From NCBI GenBank assembly GCA_014529385.2, contig CM043969.1:32652446-32716445 (forward strand): a stretch of DNA of 64,000 nucleotides, in the 5' to 3' direction. Below, in pieces: positions 11,570 to 22,164 of this stretch. Each line of letters starts with the position of its first letter. Position 1 is the stretch's first letter. The position numbers and the translations under genes are program-made. This DNA is from Adiantum capillus-veneris (lineage: Eukaryota > Streptophyta > Polypodiopsida > Polypodiales > Pteridaceae). The notes beneath the pieces were generated by a model that was not told where the DNA came from, made no database searches, and saw nothing but the letters and a program-made list of their open reading frames with translations.

Positions 11570-12638
11570 TGTGAGGTCCCTGCCCTTTTTTGAGAGGAGC
11601 GGAGTACCTTTGATAGGTCTCCAATCCTGATAAGGAAAAACCAACGGACATTGGCTTAGCTACTACGTAGCCATGGGCATGAACCGTTAGTGAAGGATTG
11701 GTCCTATCTCGCTATGGTGGAGAGTGACCACCATAACCCTATCTAAAAACTATCTATAATCAATTATACCTAAAAGTATAAATCTTAGAGTGACCAACCT
11801 GTGCGCTTTTTTCTCCATGTTTCAGAAGCACAGATGCCAAGGTTTGTCTCTTTTAAGATTTATGACTAAAAAAATTCTAGCGTTGGAAAGTTACCCGACT
11901 CATCGGGTCCACCCGTCCATAGAATGATACCGTCGGGATATCATTCTCCCACTTTCCACACCACACTCACCCTTCTTTTGTTATCTAATTACTACCACAC
12001 TGTTTAAATATACATGTTACTTTACTTTATTTATGATACTGGTTCGTTAAAACAACCCTTCAAATAGTATTACAAACAAGAAGTCGTCCAATTTTAAACC
12101 AACAACCCTTGGATTAGGTTCACTGAAGAATCTCTATTGACGCTATTATGTCCGATCGGTATATACATTATTTAAAAACACCCTTGTCCTCATGAGCATC
12201 CCATACCGCTCGACAAGTATTCGTTGTGCTAATCTGAACGTACTCCCGTCACAACAACAACGGTGCCAATCTGGGTGTCATCCTCACGCCACGGCAAAAC
12301 AAAACTGTAGTATCCAGCTGGGATAATCTGGGTGTACTCCCACCACAGCATCAGCGGTGCCATCCTGGGCGTCATCTCACACCTCGATAACTGCCACATA
12401 ATACGCGCGCTAATAAGTAGAGAGACTTGAGAGAAACCATACCGAAGGTTTTGGACAAACAGTCTTTCCTATAGCAACCAATTTAACCAGACAATCTTTC
12501 CTACTTGTCAAACATATGACGAGTTTCTTGGGGTTAAACCCCGTGGTTTCGGTCCGTGTTTTCTTTTCATAAGGTAAATAATATATTCCTATTGTCTCGC
12601 ATATGCAATGATGCATAACTTGAAACTGCAATACTAAC

Positions 12639-12761
12639 CTGTACCATAGCTCCGATTGGTCCGATTGGTGGAGACATAGCATGTTCCGCAGGAGTTCCAC
12701 CGTTACTTGTACCGGCTTCATGATCATTAGCGCCTTGTGTTCGAGCACGCTTTGGAGCCAT
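12639..12761 (-). other. Copy of the LTR-encoded start exon in the 3' LTR
   Basis: This is identical at protein level to the 41-codon ORF at 20856-20978 in the 5' LTR, and is followed by the same CAG|GTTAGT donor-like sequence (12634-12641). In this position it has no downstream gag, so it is a by-product of LTR duplication. Confidence 0.6.
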
Positions 12762-13224
12762 TTTTTTGTACTACGCTTATGTTATACACTTAGAACTTTA
12801 AATTGGTCAATTGCCCTAGTAATCTCCTTGTTTTCAAAGAGAGTCTGTAATTTGAACCCTCGCCAACTCGGATTCACACTTAGTGTTGTTGTTCTACATC
12901 TAATTTCTATACATCAAATATTTGCTAATCTTAATTAATCAAAAATTAAGCGTGTAAATTATGAGTGAAAGTTTAGGAATGCATTACTTTTATGCATGAC
13001 ATTTCTAATCCAATTCTAACTTCAATTGTATACTTCAACTAAATCAATTTTTAGTATTATTCAAAATTCTATTTAACCTAATTGACAATAACATTGGTGA
13101 ATGAGAATTTCATCATGTATAATAAGAATATGATGAGTTCTCTTATGTATTAACTTTTAATTAACAATATATAAGTTAATAGTGAAGATGTACTAACTAG
13201 AGAGAGTAGGTATACTTAGAGAGA

Positions 13225-13910
13225 TTAGCGTAAGAGAAAACATACACACACATCTTTTCTAAAGTTAATTGAATCTTATTATCCATTAGAAAGATTAGAG
13301 TAAAAGATAGCGCACACACACACACATATCCTTCTTAAAGCTAATTGAATCTTACTAATCTATTAGAAGATTAGAGTAAAAGATAGCACACATACACACA
13401 TATCCTTCTTAAAAGATAGCACACACACACACACATATCCTTCTTAAAGCTAATTGAATCTTACTAATCTATTAGAAGATTAGAGTAAAAGATAGCACAC
13501 ACACACACAAAAATATCCTTCTTAAAAGATAGCACACACGTATACACATATCCTTCTTAAAGCTAATTGAATCTTACTAATCTATTAGAAGATTAGAGTA
13601 AAAGATAGCACACACACACACACATATCCTTCTTAAAAGATAGCACACACACACACACATATCCTTCTTAAAGCTAATTGAATTTGACTAATCTATTATA
13701 AGATTAGAGTAATAGATAGCACACACACACACATAACTAATTGAATCTTACTAATCTATTAGAGAGATTAGAGTAAGAGATAGCACACACACACACATAG
13801 CTAATTGAATCTTACTACTCCATTAGAGATTAGAGTAATAGATAGCACACACACACATAACTAATTGAATATTACTAATCTATTAGAGCGATTAGAGTAT
13901 ATCCTTCTTA
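13225..13910. repeat. CA-rich minisatellite inside the 3' LTR
   Basis: Repeated units combine GATAGCACACACAC, CATATCCTTCTTAAAG and CTAATTGAATCTTACTAATC, with a few to a dozen CA dinucleotides each. The units vary in length and order. The corresponding block in the other LTR has different copy numbers and longer CA runs. Confidence 0.9.
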
Positions 13911-14062
13911 AAACTAATTGAATGCTCAATTAATACGCACCTTATTAGTCCACTAGAGTTTTTGCTCTCTTAGTGGTTTGTGGACGCCTTCTCTCTAAGA
14001 GAAGTGGTAGCACTTCGTGAGCGCTATAGAGGCAATCTCTATGTCTAAAGTGTGAGCATGGA

Positions 14063-14076
14063 TGCTCTATTTATAG
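14063..14076 (-). promoter_or_regulatory. TATA box in the 3' LTR
   Basis: The minus strand reads GCTATAAATAGAGC, a strong plant TATA element, at the same LTR position as in the 5' LTR (22151-22164). Confidence 0.65.
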
Positions 14077-14687
14077 CAAAAAAGAAAACGTCCAACTTTT
14101 TGTTTCCCAAAAAAAATATTTTTTTAAAAAAAGTTTTATTTTTATTTTTTTTATTTATTTATTTTCTCAAAAATCATATCCGCATTTTTGGTACCCTTGT
14201 GGTACCCATGAGCTTGACCACTTTGTCATTATCATCAAAAGATAAGGCCACACAGGCCCCCTCTCATTAAGATTAGTCAAGAGTAGCCTCTCCTTTTTCA
14301 TGTGACAGTGTGTCCCACTTTGTCCCCTCCTATGTGATCCATGTGCCTTCATTTTTCATCCCTGTGTATTCTTTTGTTTTTATAATTATTTTATTTATTT
14401 CCTTAATGATAATTTACTTTACATTTTTTAATAAACTTTACAGTCTTATATTAACTTTACAGTAGTAAAAGAAAATTCTACAATCAGTAAATAAGTCTTG
14501 CAATAAGTTAGTTAGTGATTCATATAGCTAAACATGTCAGAATTTTGTAGCGTAAATTTTAATTTCTAGGTTTTCTCAACCTACGATTCATAATTTGAAC
14601 TCGAATATCTTAAATAAGGAGTGATGGTTCAAAAAAATACAAATGCGTAATAGAACTTGTGTGCAATTTGAAAGTAGAGACCTTACA

Positions 14688-14701
14688 ATCTCCCAAACTT
14701 A
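14688..14701 (-). promoter_or_regulatory. Polypurine tract of the chromovirus
   Basis: The minus strand reads TAAGTTTGGGAGAT directly upstream of the LTR start TGTAAGG. The position fits the plus-strand primer; the purine run is short. Confidence 0.6.
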
Positions 14702-14716
14702 GAATTTGAGATGCCC

Positions 14717-15943
14717 TCATCTCAAGAACAGTGAAGGGTAATCCTTAAGAAGGGATGTCTCATCTTCCCAAGTAGCATCTTCTATAGGGAAATCTTTCCA
14801 TAAGATAAGATGTTCTTTGATGGATCTATTCCTAAGCTTTCTCTCTCGAGTTTCTAGGATAGTATGAGGTTGGAGTTGTAGAACATCTTGAGCAGCTAAA
14901 ATGATTTTCTCATCATCAAGGACATGGTTAGGGTTATATACATAAGGTTTTAAGAGGCTTACATGAAATACATCATGCACTTTGAGATGAGAAGGGAGTT
15001 TTAGTCTATAAGCTTGATCACTTACAACCTTGATTATTTCGTAAGGTCCACAATATCGGTAGCTAAGCTTCTTATACCTTTCGAGAGACAGATTGCTCTT
15101 TTTGGGCTTTACTCGTAAGAAAACTTTGTCACCTTCTTTGAAAATCCGATCAAATCTTTTTAAGTCGGCGTACTTCTTTTGTCTATCTTGAGCCGCTTGA
15201 ATATCCCTTCGAATAGCTTTGGTTTGAGCTTCCATTTCTTCAAGCATTTTCTTTGAGGCTTCTACCCTTATAGTGGGGTCAGAAAAGTTAAGAGGTGATA
15301 AACATTCTTGACCATAAAGAGCATTAAAAGGTGTCATTCCAATACTTCTATGAGTAGAGGAATTGTATGCATACTCTACCAAGGGTAGGTATTGAATCCA
15401 CTTGCGAGGTTCCCTATTGCAGTAGGCTCTGAGGATGTCTTCAATTACTTGATTAACTCTTTCAGTTTGGCCATCAGTTTGAGGATGATAAGCAGTACTA
15501 AAACATAACTGGGTTCCAATAGCTTGAAACAACGAAACCCAAAACTTTGAAGTAAACTTGGCATCACGATCGCTAACAATCCTCTTGGGTAATCCATGAA
15601 TTCTGAAAACCTCCTTCACAAACAGATGAGCAATATCTAAAGCTGTAAAGGTTGTCTTGACTGGGATTAAGTGAGCCACTTTAGTAAGCAAGTCGACTAT
15701 GACCATGATTGAATCATATCCAGCTTGGACAGAAGGAAACCCGGTGATAAAGTCCATGCTAATACATTCCCATTTCATTTGGGGAATATCTAAAGGATGT
15801 AATTTACTTGGCATCTTTAGTCTCTCTGCCTTAATCCTTTGACAAGACAAACACTGCTTGACATAGCGAAGGACATCACCCTTCATACCTTGCCAATAGT
15901 AACTTGTGCGAATTGCATTGATGGTTTTTTCATAACCTGGATG
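14717..15943 (-). pseudogene. Integrase with C-terminal chromodomain (chromovirus pol 3' part)
   Basis: The N-terminal HH-CC zinc module straddles the stop at 15944 (HPGYEKT follows the stop; then CLSCQRIKAE). The catalytic core has Asp in ISMDFITGFP, Asp in VSDRDAKF and Glu in GQTERVNQ, so D,D-35-E looks intact. The GPYEIIKVVSDQAYRLKLP segment is the GPY/F module. The last ~50 residues (ILETRERKLRN..., LWKDFPIEDATWED) form a chromodomain, which in this family targets integration to particular chromatin marks. Pol ends at 14717, 15 bases before the polypurine tract. This stretch alone is open; upstream stops break the polyprotein. Confidence 0.93.
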
Positions 15944-17002
15944 TCATGAAGTTGGTCCATCGTGTGCTTCATATAGGATAGCATTCCTTAGGGTAGAATC
16001 CTTAGGTATGCATAGTCGATTCCTATAGTAAATTTTCCCATCTTCTAAGGAATAATGTAGAGGTTTAGGCTGAAATGATGATACCCTCTCTTCACGCAGG
16101 ATACTAGCAAGCATCTGGTAATCTGTATCTCTGACAGCAGCATCCAATACCTTGTCTAGAATAGGGTTGTTAGCCATGGAAATTGCCCCAAGAAAAGCTT
16201 TACGGCTTAGGGTATCTTCCACAACATTATCCTTACCTGGTCTAAATTTAATATCAAAATCATATTCGTGCATGAGCTCTATCCATCCCCTCTGTCTCAT
16301 GTTAAGGTTAGGTTGGGTAAAAATCCACTTAAAGCTCTTGTGATCTGTTACCAACTGGAATTTGCGTCCCAATAGATAATGTCTCCATAGCTTGAGAGCA
16401 TGAATAACTGCTAGCAATTCTAAATCATGTGTAGCATAATTCACTTCATGAATCCTAATCTTCCGAGAAGTATAAGCTACAGGCCTTCCTTCTTGAGTAA
16501 GGACTCCTCCTAATGCAAGGTTACTAGCATCTGTGATCACCTCGAATTCTTGGGTGAAATCTGGAAGTTTTAAGAGAGGTTCTGAAGCAAGATACTCCTT
16601 CAGCTGTTTGAAGCAAGATTCATGTTTTTCTTCCCAAAGTATCGTCGCTCCTTTCTTTAGCAAGTCAGTTAGTGGTGAAGCTTTAAGAGCATAGTCCTTT
16701 ACAAAGATCTTGTACCACCCTGTGATACCTAAGAACCCTCTGACTTCGGTTTGTGAAGTGGGTTGAGGCCATTCCACAATATCTTTGACTTTGTTAGGGT
16801 CAATAGAGACTCCTTCTGGTGAAATGATAAACCCTAAGTAACAGACCTTAGGGGTAAAGAAGGTACATTTTCTTTTCTTTGCATACAACTTATTTCGACG
16901 TAAAAGCTCTAACACTTTCTTAACATGTCCTTCATGCTCTTCCTCTGATTTGGAATAAATTAAGATATCGTCAAAGAATACTAGGACAAAATCATCCAAG
17001 AA
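15944..17002 (-). pseudogene. Reverse transcriptase C-part and RNase H (chromovirus pol)
   Basis: RT motif VFFDDILIYS has both catalytic Asp residues, and LGFIISPEGVSIDP and RGFLGITGWYKIF follow. RNase H starts at VITDASNLALGG, continues through DLELLAVIHALKLWRHYLLG and VTDHKSFKWI, and ends at GKDNVVEDTLSRK, where the usual A-D of VADALSR reads V-E-D. The segment is limited by in-frame stops at both ends (a TAA just before FLDDFV at 17000-17005, a TGA at 15944-15946), in one shared frame with the flanking pieces. Confidence 0.92.
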
Positions 17003-17341
17003 TTATCTAAAGATATGGTGAATCAGACGATTGAAAGATGCAGGAGCATTCGTAAGTCCGAAAGCCATCACTGTAAATTCGTAATGACCATAACGAATGT
17101 TGAAAGCTGTTTTGGAGATATCAGCCTCCTGGATTCGAATTTGATGATAGCCAGATCGAAGATCGATCTTTGTGAATATTTTGGCTCCATGTAATCTGTC
17201 TAGCATCTCATCAATACGAGGAATTGGATATTTATTCTTGATGGTAACCTGATTTAAGCCCCTATAATCTATGCAAAGTCGAAGAGAGCCATCCTTTTCC
17301 TTTTGGAAGAGAACAGGTGCACCCCATGGAGATGTACTGGG
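17003..17341 (-). pseudogene. Reverse transcriptase N-part (chromovirus pol)
   Basis: Between two in-frame stops it encodes [46 protein letters not shown] (first catalytic Asp) and [15 protein letters not shown]. These are fingers and palm motifs in the normal order. The stop near 17003 falls immediately before the catalytic DD motif. Confidence 0.9.
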
Positions 17342-17827
17342 TCAGATAAACCCTTGCTCAATCAACTGCTTGAGCTGCTCCTTGAGTTCTATAGCCTCTG
17401 GAAGTGACATCTTGTACGGCACTCTTGAGACTGGTTCACTACCTGGAAAATTTTTGATTTCATGGTCTACCTCCCTAGGTAATGGTAGTTCAGAAATTTC
17501 ACTGGGGAAAACATCCAAAAATTCTTCTAGCCACATTGGTTCAGGGTTGGAAGGAGATTTTTCTACTTTGTTTAGCTTGACTACAAAAATTTGTTGACCC
17601 TTGCGTAACCCTTTGAAAAGACGATTAGCTTTGACCAAGTAAGCTTTTGGTCGTCCATTCTGGCCTTGAATAGTGACTTCTTGACCTAGGTTGTCTACAA
17701 AAGTAACACTTCCTTGGGCACAATGGATATTGGCATTATGACTGGCTAACCAATCCATTCCAAGAATTCCGTCATAGATTCCTATGGGTAAGGTTCGAAA
17801 AGTAACAGAAGTAGAGTATTCTCCCAA
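17342..17827 (-). pseudogene. Protease C-part and PR-RT linker (chromovirus pol)
   Basis: In the pol frame it starts at the point where the gag/PR frame loses sense (about 17826; the run GGGAGAATAC needs a 1-base shift). It contains the second protease loop and ILGMDWLASHNA, then the linker up to the start of RT (PYKMSLPEAIELKEQLKQLI). A TGA ends it after EQGFI. Confidence 0.88.
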
Positions 17828-18977
17828 TCTTGAAATCTATTTTGCCCACAGTGTACTGAGATAACACCTCCTTTCCATTGGCTAATTCAACTCTCATCTT
17901 TCTTGTAGGATGTTGATTAAGTCCTAACCTCCTTAAACATTTAGGTGACAAGAAAGAATGAGTACTACCACAATCAATAAGAAGCTCAAATTTTTCACCT
18001 TGGTGATTTGCAGGTGTTTGAATGACAGCATATTGTTTTCTTGCTCTTGGGTTATCAATTGCAGCATGTAGAGTTGCTCTTTCCTCTTGTTCTTCTCCCA
18101 ATGTTGGTTCTCCTATGATAGCATTGACTCTGGCAGCCATTCCGCGCCCTCGACCTCGTCCTCCATTTCTTCCTCCACGATTTATTATTTGACCTCGTCC
18201 TCTAGCTCGATTAGGTGTATTTGTTGCAGAGACTCGCCTAGGACATACATTCCTGGAATGTCCTAGCTCGTTGCATTCATAGCATCTAAGATGTGCATTT
18301 TGAGCTCCATTTGCTGAAGCTGCAACTATTGGATGAGTTTGGTGAACTGGGTAAACTTGCCTTTGGTTCCACATCATAGGCCGTCCTCTCCTTCCAGCAT
18401 TCCTTAAATTTCCATTTCGTACCCTTTGAGAGTTTGACATCTCTTTAGCTAAGGGTTTAGCTCTTAAAAGAGCATCTTGCAAATTTTCAGGCCTCATGGC
18501 TTTTATACGTGTATTTAAAGGAGAATTTAGCCCTTGGCAGAAACGGGCTACTTGTTGATCTGCGGTCATTGGCGGAGCATAGCGCCTAAGAGTTATAAAT
18601 TTGGAGTAGTATTCTTCCACTGTAAGATGAAAGTGACGTAAGTTGATAAATTCATTCATCTTAAGGGATTCGTGTGCAGGTGGAAGATAACATCCTTTGA
18701 CAGCATACTTAATGTCTTCCCAAGTTTGAGTATTTTGAGCTACTTGATTATCTTTGCAGTGTTGTTTCCACCAAAGCTTGGCATCCCCCGTGAGACGAAA
18801 CATAGCCAACATTGCTTGGTTATCGGGAGTAGTACCAGCAGTAGCAAAATAATCCTCCATCTCTTCGAGCCACACTTCAGCGTCGCGCTCAACTAGGGCT
18901 CCTTCCCCTTTGAAAGAGGGAAGTTTAGCTTGCTTGAGAAGTAGCTTTTTCTCTTGAAGAGATGTGTACACCGCACT
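17828..18977 (-). pseudogene. Gag capsid/nucleocapsid and start of protease (chromovirus), no ATG of its own
   Basis: Residues from AKLPSFKGEG onward show the Ty3/gypsy capsid domain (WLEEMEDYF, AKLWWKQH, MNEFINLRHFHLTVEEYYSKF, FCQGLN). A CX2CX4HX4C zinc knuckle (CYECNELGHSRNVC), an Arg/Gly-rich stretch, and the protease motif LIDCGSTHSFLS follow. The frame stays open upstream to about 19030 but contains no ATG before the capsid domain. The codons AGT GCG GTG at 18977-18969 directly follow TTGTACAG, a possible 3' splice site. I infer that the N-terminus comes from the LTR exon at 20856-20978. The natural Gag-PR frame is broken by a 1-base indel near 17826. Confidence 0.88.
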
Positions 18978-19153
18978 CTGTACAATATAGATTAAGTGAA
19001 ACTTTATTGGATACTCTAACTTTAATCCACTTTAAGGCAAGACTTGATCACACAATAAAACAAACAAAAGATAATATTAATCCAAACTTTATTTATATAC
19101 ACATTATTTACTACCAAGGTTGGTAGTCTTTAGGTACAAGGATTGTAATGTCT

Positions 19154-19594
19154 CTATATTTTGAGTTTAGTGACTACAACAGGATCAAAATAATAAGTTT
19201 CTTTTGACCCTTGAAAGCTACGAGATACACATATGGGTCGAATCCTACCACCATGGATAACTTTTGTAACTTGGATATAGACCCATTGAGTCTGAGATAT
19301 CTTTTCTCCTCCCAAGTTAATGGTAGCATCCGGATTCTTAGTACCAAGGAAAAGATAAACTTCGATGACTTTTAACTCCTCTGCCCAATGAAGTTTCTTG
19401 AGATTGGTATCCATGCACCATATCTTGTCAGCATCGATGGTATAGATTCCTCCAGATGGACTCCAGTTGATACCCCATCCTCTATGCACCCTTGGAATAG
19501 GTGGTGCAAACACCCTATCCAAAATCATCATCACCCTTTTTCGAAACTGATAATTTGGTGATTGGCATGCATTTTCAAACATGATGGGGAACAC
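19154..19594 (-). CDS. Unidentified leader ORF between PBS and gag, about 139-146 codons
   Basis: The frame opens just after a TGA near 19640. The first ATG is four codons inside the 19594 edge (IMFENACQSP). The product is compact and non-repetitive, mixed in charge, with aromatic-rich stretches (GWGINWSPSGGIYTIDADKI, YYFDPVVVTKL), and looks like a folded, beta-rich domain. I recognise no family. It lies wholly inside the putative intron and in a frame different from gag, so it would be translated only from unspliced RNA or a differently spliced message. It could also be a captured gene fragment or a chance ORF; its length in a 34-40% GC context makes chance less likely. Confidence 0.4.
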   Translation of the reverse strand: MFPIMFENACQSPNYQFRKRVMMILDRVFAPPIPRVHRGWGINWSPSGGIYTIDADKIWCMDTNLKKLHWAEELKVIEVYLFLGTKNPDATINLGGEKISQTQWVYIQVTKVIHGGRIRPICVSRSFQGSKETYYFDPVVVTKLKI

Positions 19595-19760
19595 CTGGAA
19601 TTTCTGGTAGGTTGAATGATCATTTCCTGTACCAGGAAAGTTCAGTCTTCAATACCATATAAAAACTCAAAATAATTTTTCTAGGTTCTTCTATTATTTC
19701 AAACATTCGCATCCTTCAATATCCAAACATCAATCTAAAAATCTCCCCAAGCTTTAACCT

Positions 19761-19773
19761 AGGCTCTGATACC
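19761..19773 (-). promoter_or_regulatory. Primer-binding site (initiator Met tRNA type)
   Basis: The minus strand reads GGTATCAGAGCCT two bases inside the 5' LTR. This matches the complement of the plant initiator-methionine tRNA 3' end (TGGTATCAGAGC), the usual primer of plant LTR retrotransposons; the first T is replaced by C. Confidence 0.85.
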
Positions 19774-20855
19774 GGTGTGAGATCCTAACCCCTTTTTTAG
19801 AGGAGTGGAGTACCTTTGATAGGTCTCCAATCCTGATAAGGAAAAACCAACGGACATTGCCTTAGCTACTACGTAGCCACGGGCATGAACCGTTAGTGAA
19901 GGATTCGTCCTATCTCGCTATGGCGGAGTGTGACCACCATAACCCTATCTAAAAACTATCTATAATCAATTATACCTAAAAGTATAAATCTTAGAGTGAC
20001 CAACCTGTGCACTTTTTTCTCCATGTTTCAGAAGCACAGCCCCCAAGGTTTGTCTCTTTTAAGATTTATGACTAAAAAAACTCTAGCGTTGGAAAGTTAC
20101 CCGACTCATCGGGTCACCCCGTCCATAGAATGACACCATCGGGATATCATTCTCCCACGTTCCACACCACACTCACCCTTCTTTTGTTATCTAATTACTA
20201 CCACACTGTTTAAACATACATGTTCCTTTACTTTATTTATGATACTGGTTCGTTAAAACAGCCCTTCAAATAGTATTACAAACAATTATCAAACAAGAAG
20301 TCGTCCAATTTTAAACCAACAACCCTTGGATTAGGTTCACTCAAGAATCTCTACTGACGCTATTATGTCCGATCGGTATATACATTATTTATAAAAACCC
20401 TTTTCCTCATGAGTGTCCCATACCGCTCGACAAGTATTCATTGTGCTAATCTAGACGTACTCCCGTCACAGCAACAACGGTGCCAATCTGGGCGTCATCC
20501 TCACGCCACGGCAAAACAAAACCGCAGTATCTAGCTGGGCTAATCTAGGTGTACTCCCACCACAGCATCAGCGGTGCCATCCTTGGCGTCATCTCACACC
20601 TCGACAACTGCCACATAATACGAGCGCTAATAAGTAGAGAGACTTGAGAGAAACCATACCGAACGTTTTCGACAAACATTCTTCCCTATAGCAACCAATT
20701 TAACCAGACAATATTTCCTACTTGTCAAACATATGACGAGTTTCTTGGGGTTAAACCCCGTGGTTTCGGTCCGTGTTTTCTTTTCATAAGGTAAATAATA
20801 TATTCCTATTGTCTCGCATATGCAATGATGCATAACTTGAAACTGCAATACTAAC

Positions 20856-20978
20856 CTGTACCATAGCTCCGATTGGTCCGATTGGTGGAGACATAGCATG
20901 TTCCGCAGGAGTTCCACCGTTACTTGTACCGGCTTCATGATCATTAGCGCCTTGTGTTCGAGCACGCTTTGGAGCCAT
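20856..20978 (-). CDS. LTR-encoded 41-codon start exon, probably for Gag
   Basis: ATG at 20978 in the context AAAAATGG, then MAPKRARTQG..., 41 codons ending GTA CAG at 20856, directly before GTTAGT. Read through without splicing it would stop 23 codons later. The 41 residues and the read-through are identical in both LTRs, whereas the surrounding LTR sequence has diverged. Short basic N-termini of the MAPKR type are common starts of plant Ty3/gypsy Gag proteins, and the downstream gag lacks one. Joining to the acceptor at 18977 is in frame. The alternative is a chance short ORF. Confidence 0.5.
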
Positions 20979-21429
20979 TTTTTTGTACTACACTTATGTT
21001 ATACACTTAGAACTTTAAATTGGTCAATTTCCCTAGTAATCTCCTTGTTTTCAAAGAGATTCTGTAATCTGAACCCTCACCAACTCGGATTCACACTTAG
21101 TGTTGTTGTTCTACATCTAATTTCTATACATCAAATATTTGCTAATCTTAATTAATGAAAAATTAAGTGTGTAAATTATGAGTGAAAGTTTAGGAATGCA
21201 TTACTTTTATGCATGACATTTCTAATCCAATTCTGACTTCAATTCTATACTTCAACTAAATCAATTTTTAGTATTATTCAAAATTCTATTTAACCTAATT
21301 GACAATAACATTGGTGAATGAGAATTTCATCATGTATAATAAGAATATGATGAGTTCTCTTATGTATTAACTTTTAATTAACAATATATAAGTTAATAGT
21401 GAAGATGTACTAACTAGAGAGAGTAGGTA

Positions 21430-21636
21430 TACTTAGAGAGATTAGAGTAAGAGAAAACATACACACACATCTTTTCTAAAGTTAAGTGAATCTTACTATC
21501 CATTAGAAAGATTAGAGTAAAAGATAGCACACACACACACACACATATCCTTCTTAAAGCTAATTAAATCTTACTAATCTATTAGAAGTTTAGAGTAAAA
21601 GATAGCACACATACACATATATCCTTCTTAAAAGAT

Positions 21637-21675
<39 letters not shown>

Positions 21676-21995
21676 CCTTTTTAAAAGATAACACACACAC
21701 ACACACACACATATCCTTCTTAAAAGATAGCACACACACACACACATATTCTTCTTAAAGCTAATTGAATCTTACTAATCTATTAGAAGATTAGAGTAAT
21801 AGATAGCACACACACACACATAACTAATTGAATCTTACTAATCTATTAGAGAGATTAGAGTAACAGATAGCACACACACACACACATAGCTAATTGAATC
21901 TTACTACTTCATTAGAGATTAAAGTAATAGATAGCACACAAACATAACTAATTGAATCTTACTAATCTATTAGAGAGATTAGAGTATATCCTTCT
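21430..21995. repeat. CA-rich minisatellite inside the 5' LTR
   Basis: Same unit family as at 13225-13910, with a longer pure CA run near 21638-21671 and fewer complete units. It lies in the transcribed leader between the TATA box and the start exon. Confidence 0.9.
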
Positions 21996-22150
21996 TAAAA
22001 CTAATTGAATGCTCAATTAATACGCACCTTATTAGTCCACTAGAGTTTTTGCTCTCTTAGTGGTTTGTGGACACCTTTTCTCTAAGAGAAGTGGTAGCAC
22101 TTCGTGAGCGCTATAGAGGCAATCTCTATGTCTAAAGTGTGAGCATGGAT

Positions 22151-22164
22151 GCTCTATTTATAGC
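22151..22164 (-). promoter_or_regulatory. TATA box of the chromovirus 5' LTR
   Basis: The minus strand reads GCTATAAATAGAGC, about 600 bases from the LTR start. Transcription would begin near 22120, about 1.1 kb before the start exon. Confidence 0.65.

Larger units (their letters stand above)
11570..14687 (-). repeat. 3' LTR of the chromovirus (3118 bp)
   Basis: This aligns along its whole length with 19776-22763. On the minus strand it begins TGTAAGGTCTC and ends in CA. It is about 130 bp longer than the other LTR, mainly because a CA-rich minisatellite (about 13225-13910) has a different number of units. It also contains the same short ORF starting MAPKRARTQG (12761 down) as the 5' LTR. 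Confidence 0.96.
18978..20855 (-). other. Putative intron linking the LTR start exon to gag
   Basis: On the minus strand the donor reads CAG|GTTAGTATT (exon ends 20856) and the acceptor reads CTATATTGTACAG|AGTGCGG (exon resumes 18977). A CTTAATC sequence about 15-20 bases upstream of the acceptor could serve as branch point. Splicing would keep the reading frame and supply an ATG. The 1878-bp intron would remove U5, the PBS and the leader ORF, leaving the unspliced RNA as the only template for reverse transcription. This rests on sequence signals only. Confidence 0.5.

Noticed and set aside
12410-12748. 112-codon minus ORF present in both LTRs (also 20627-20965)
   Set aside because: It overlaps the MAPKR exon in another frame and its sequence differs between the LTRs; probably a shadow.
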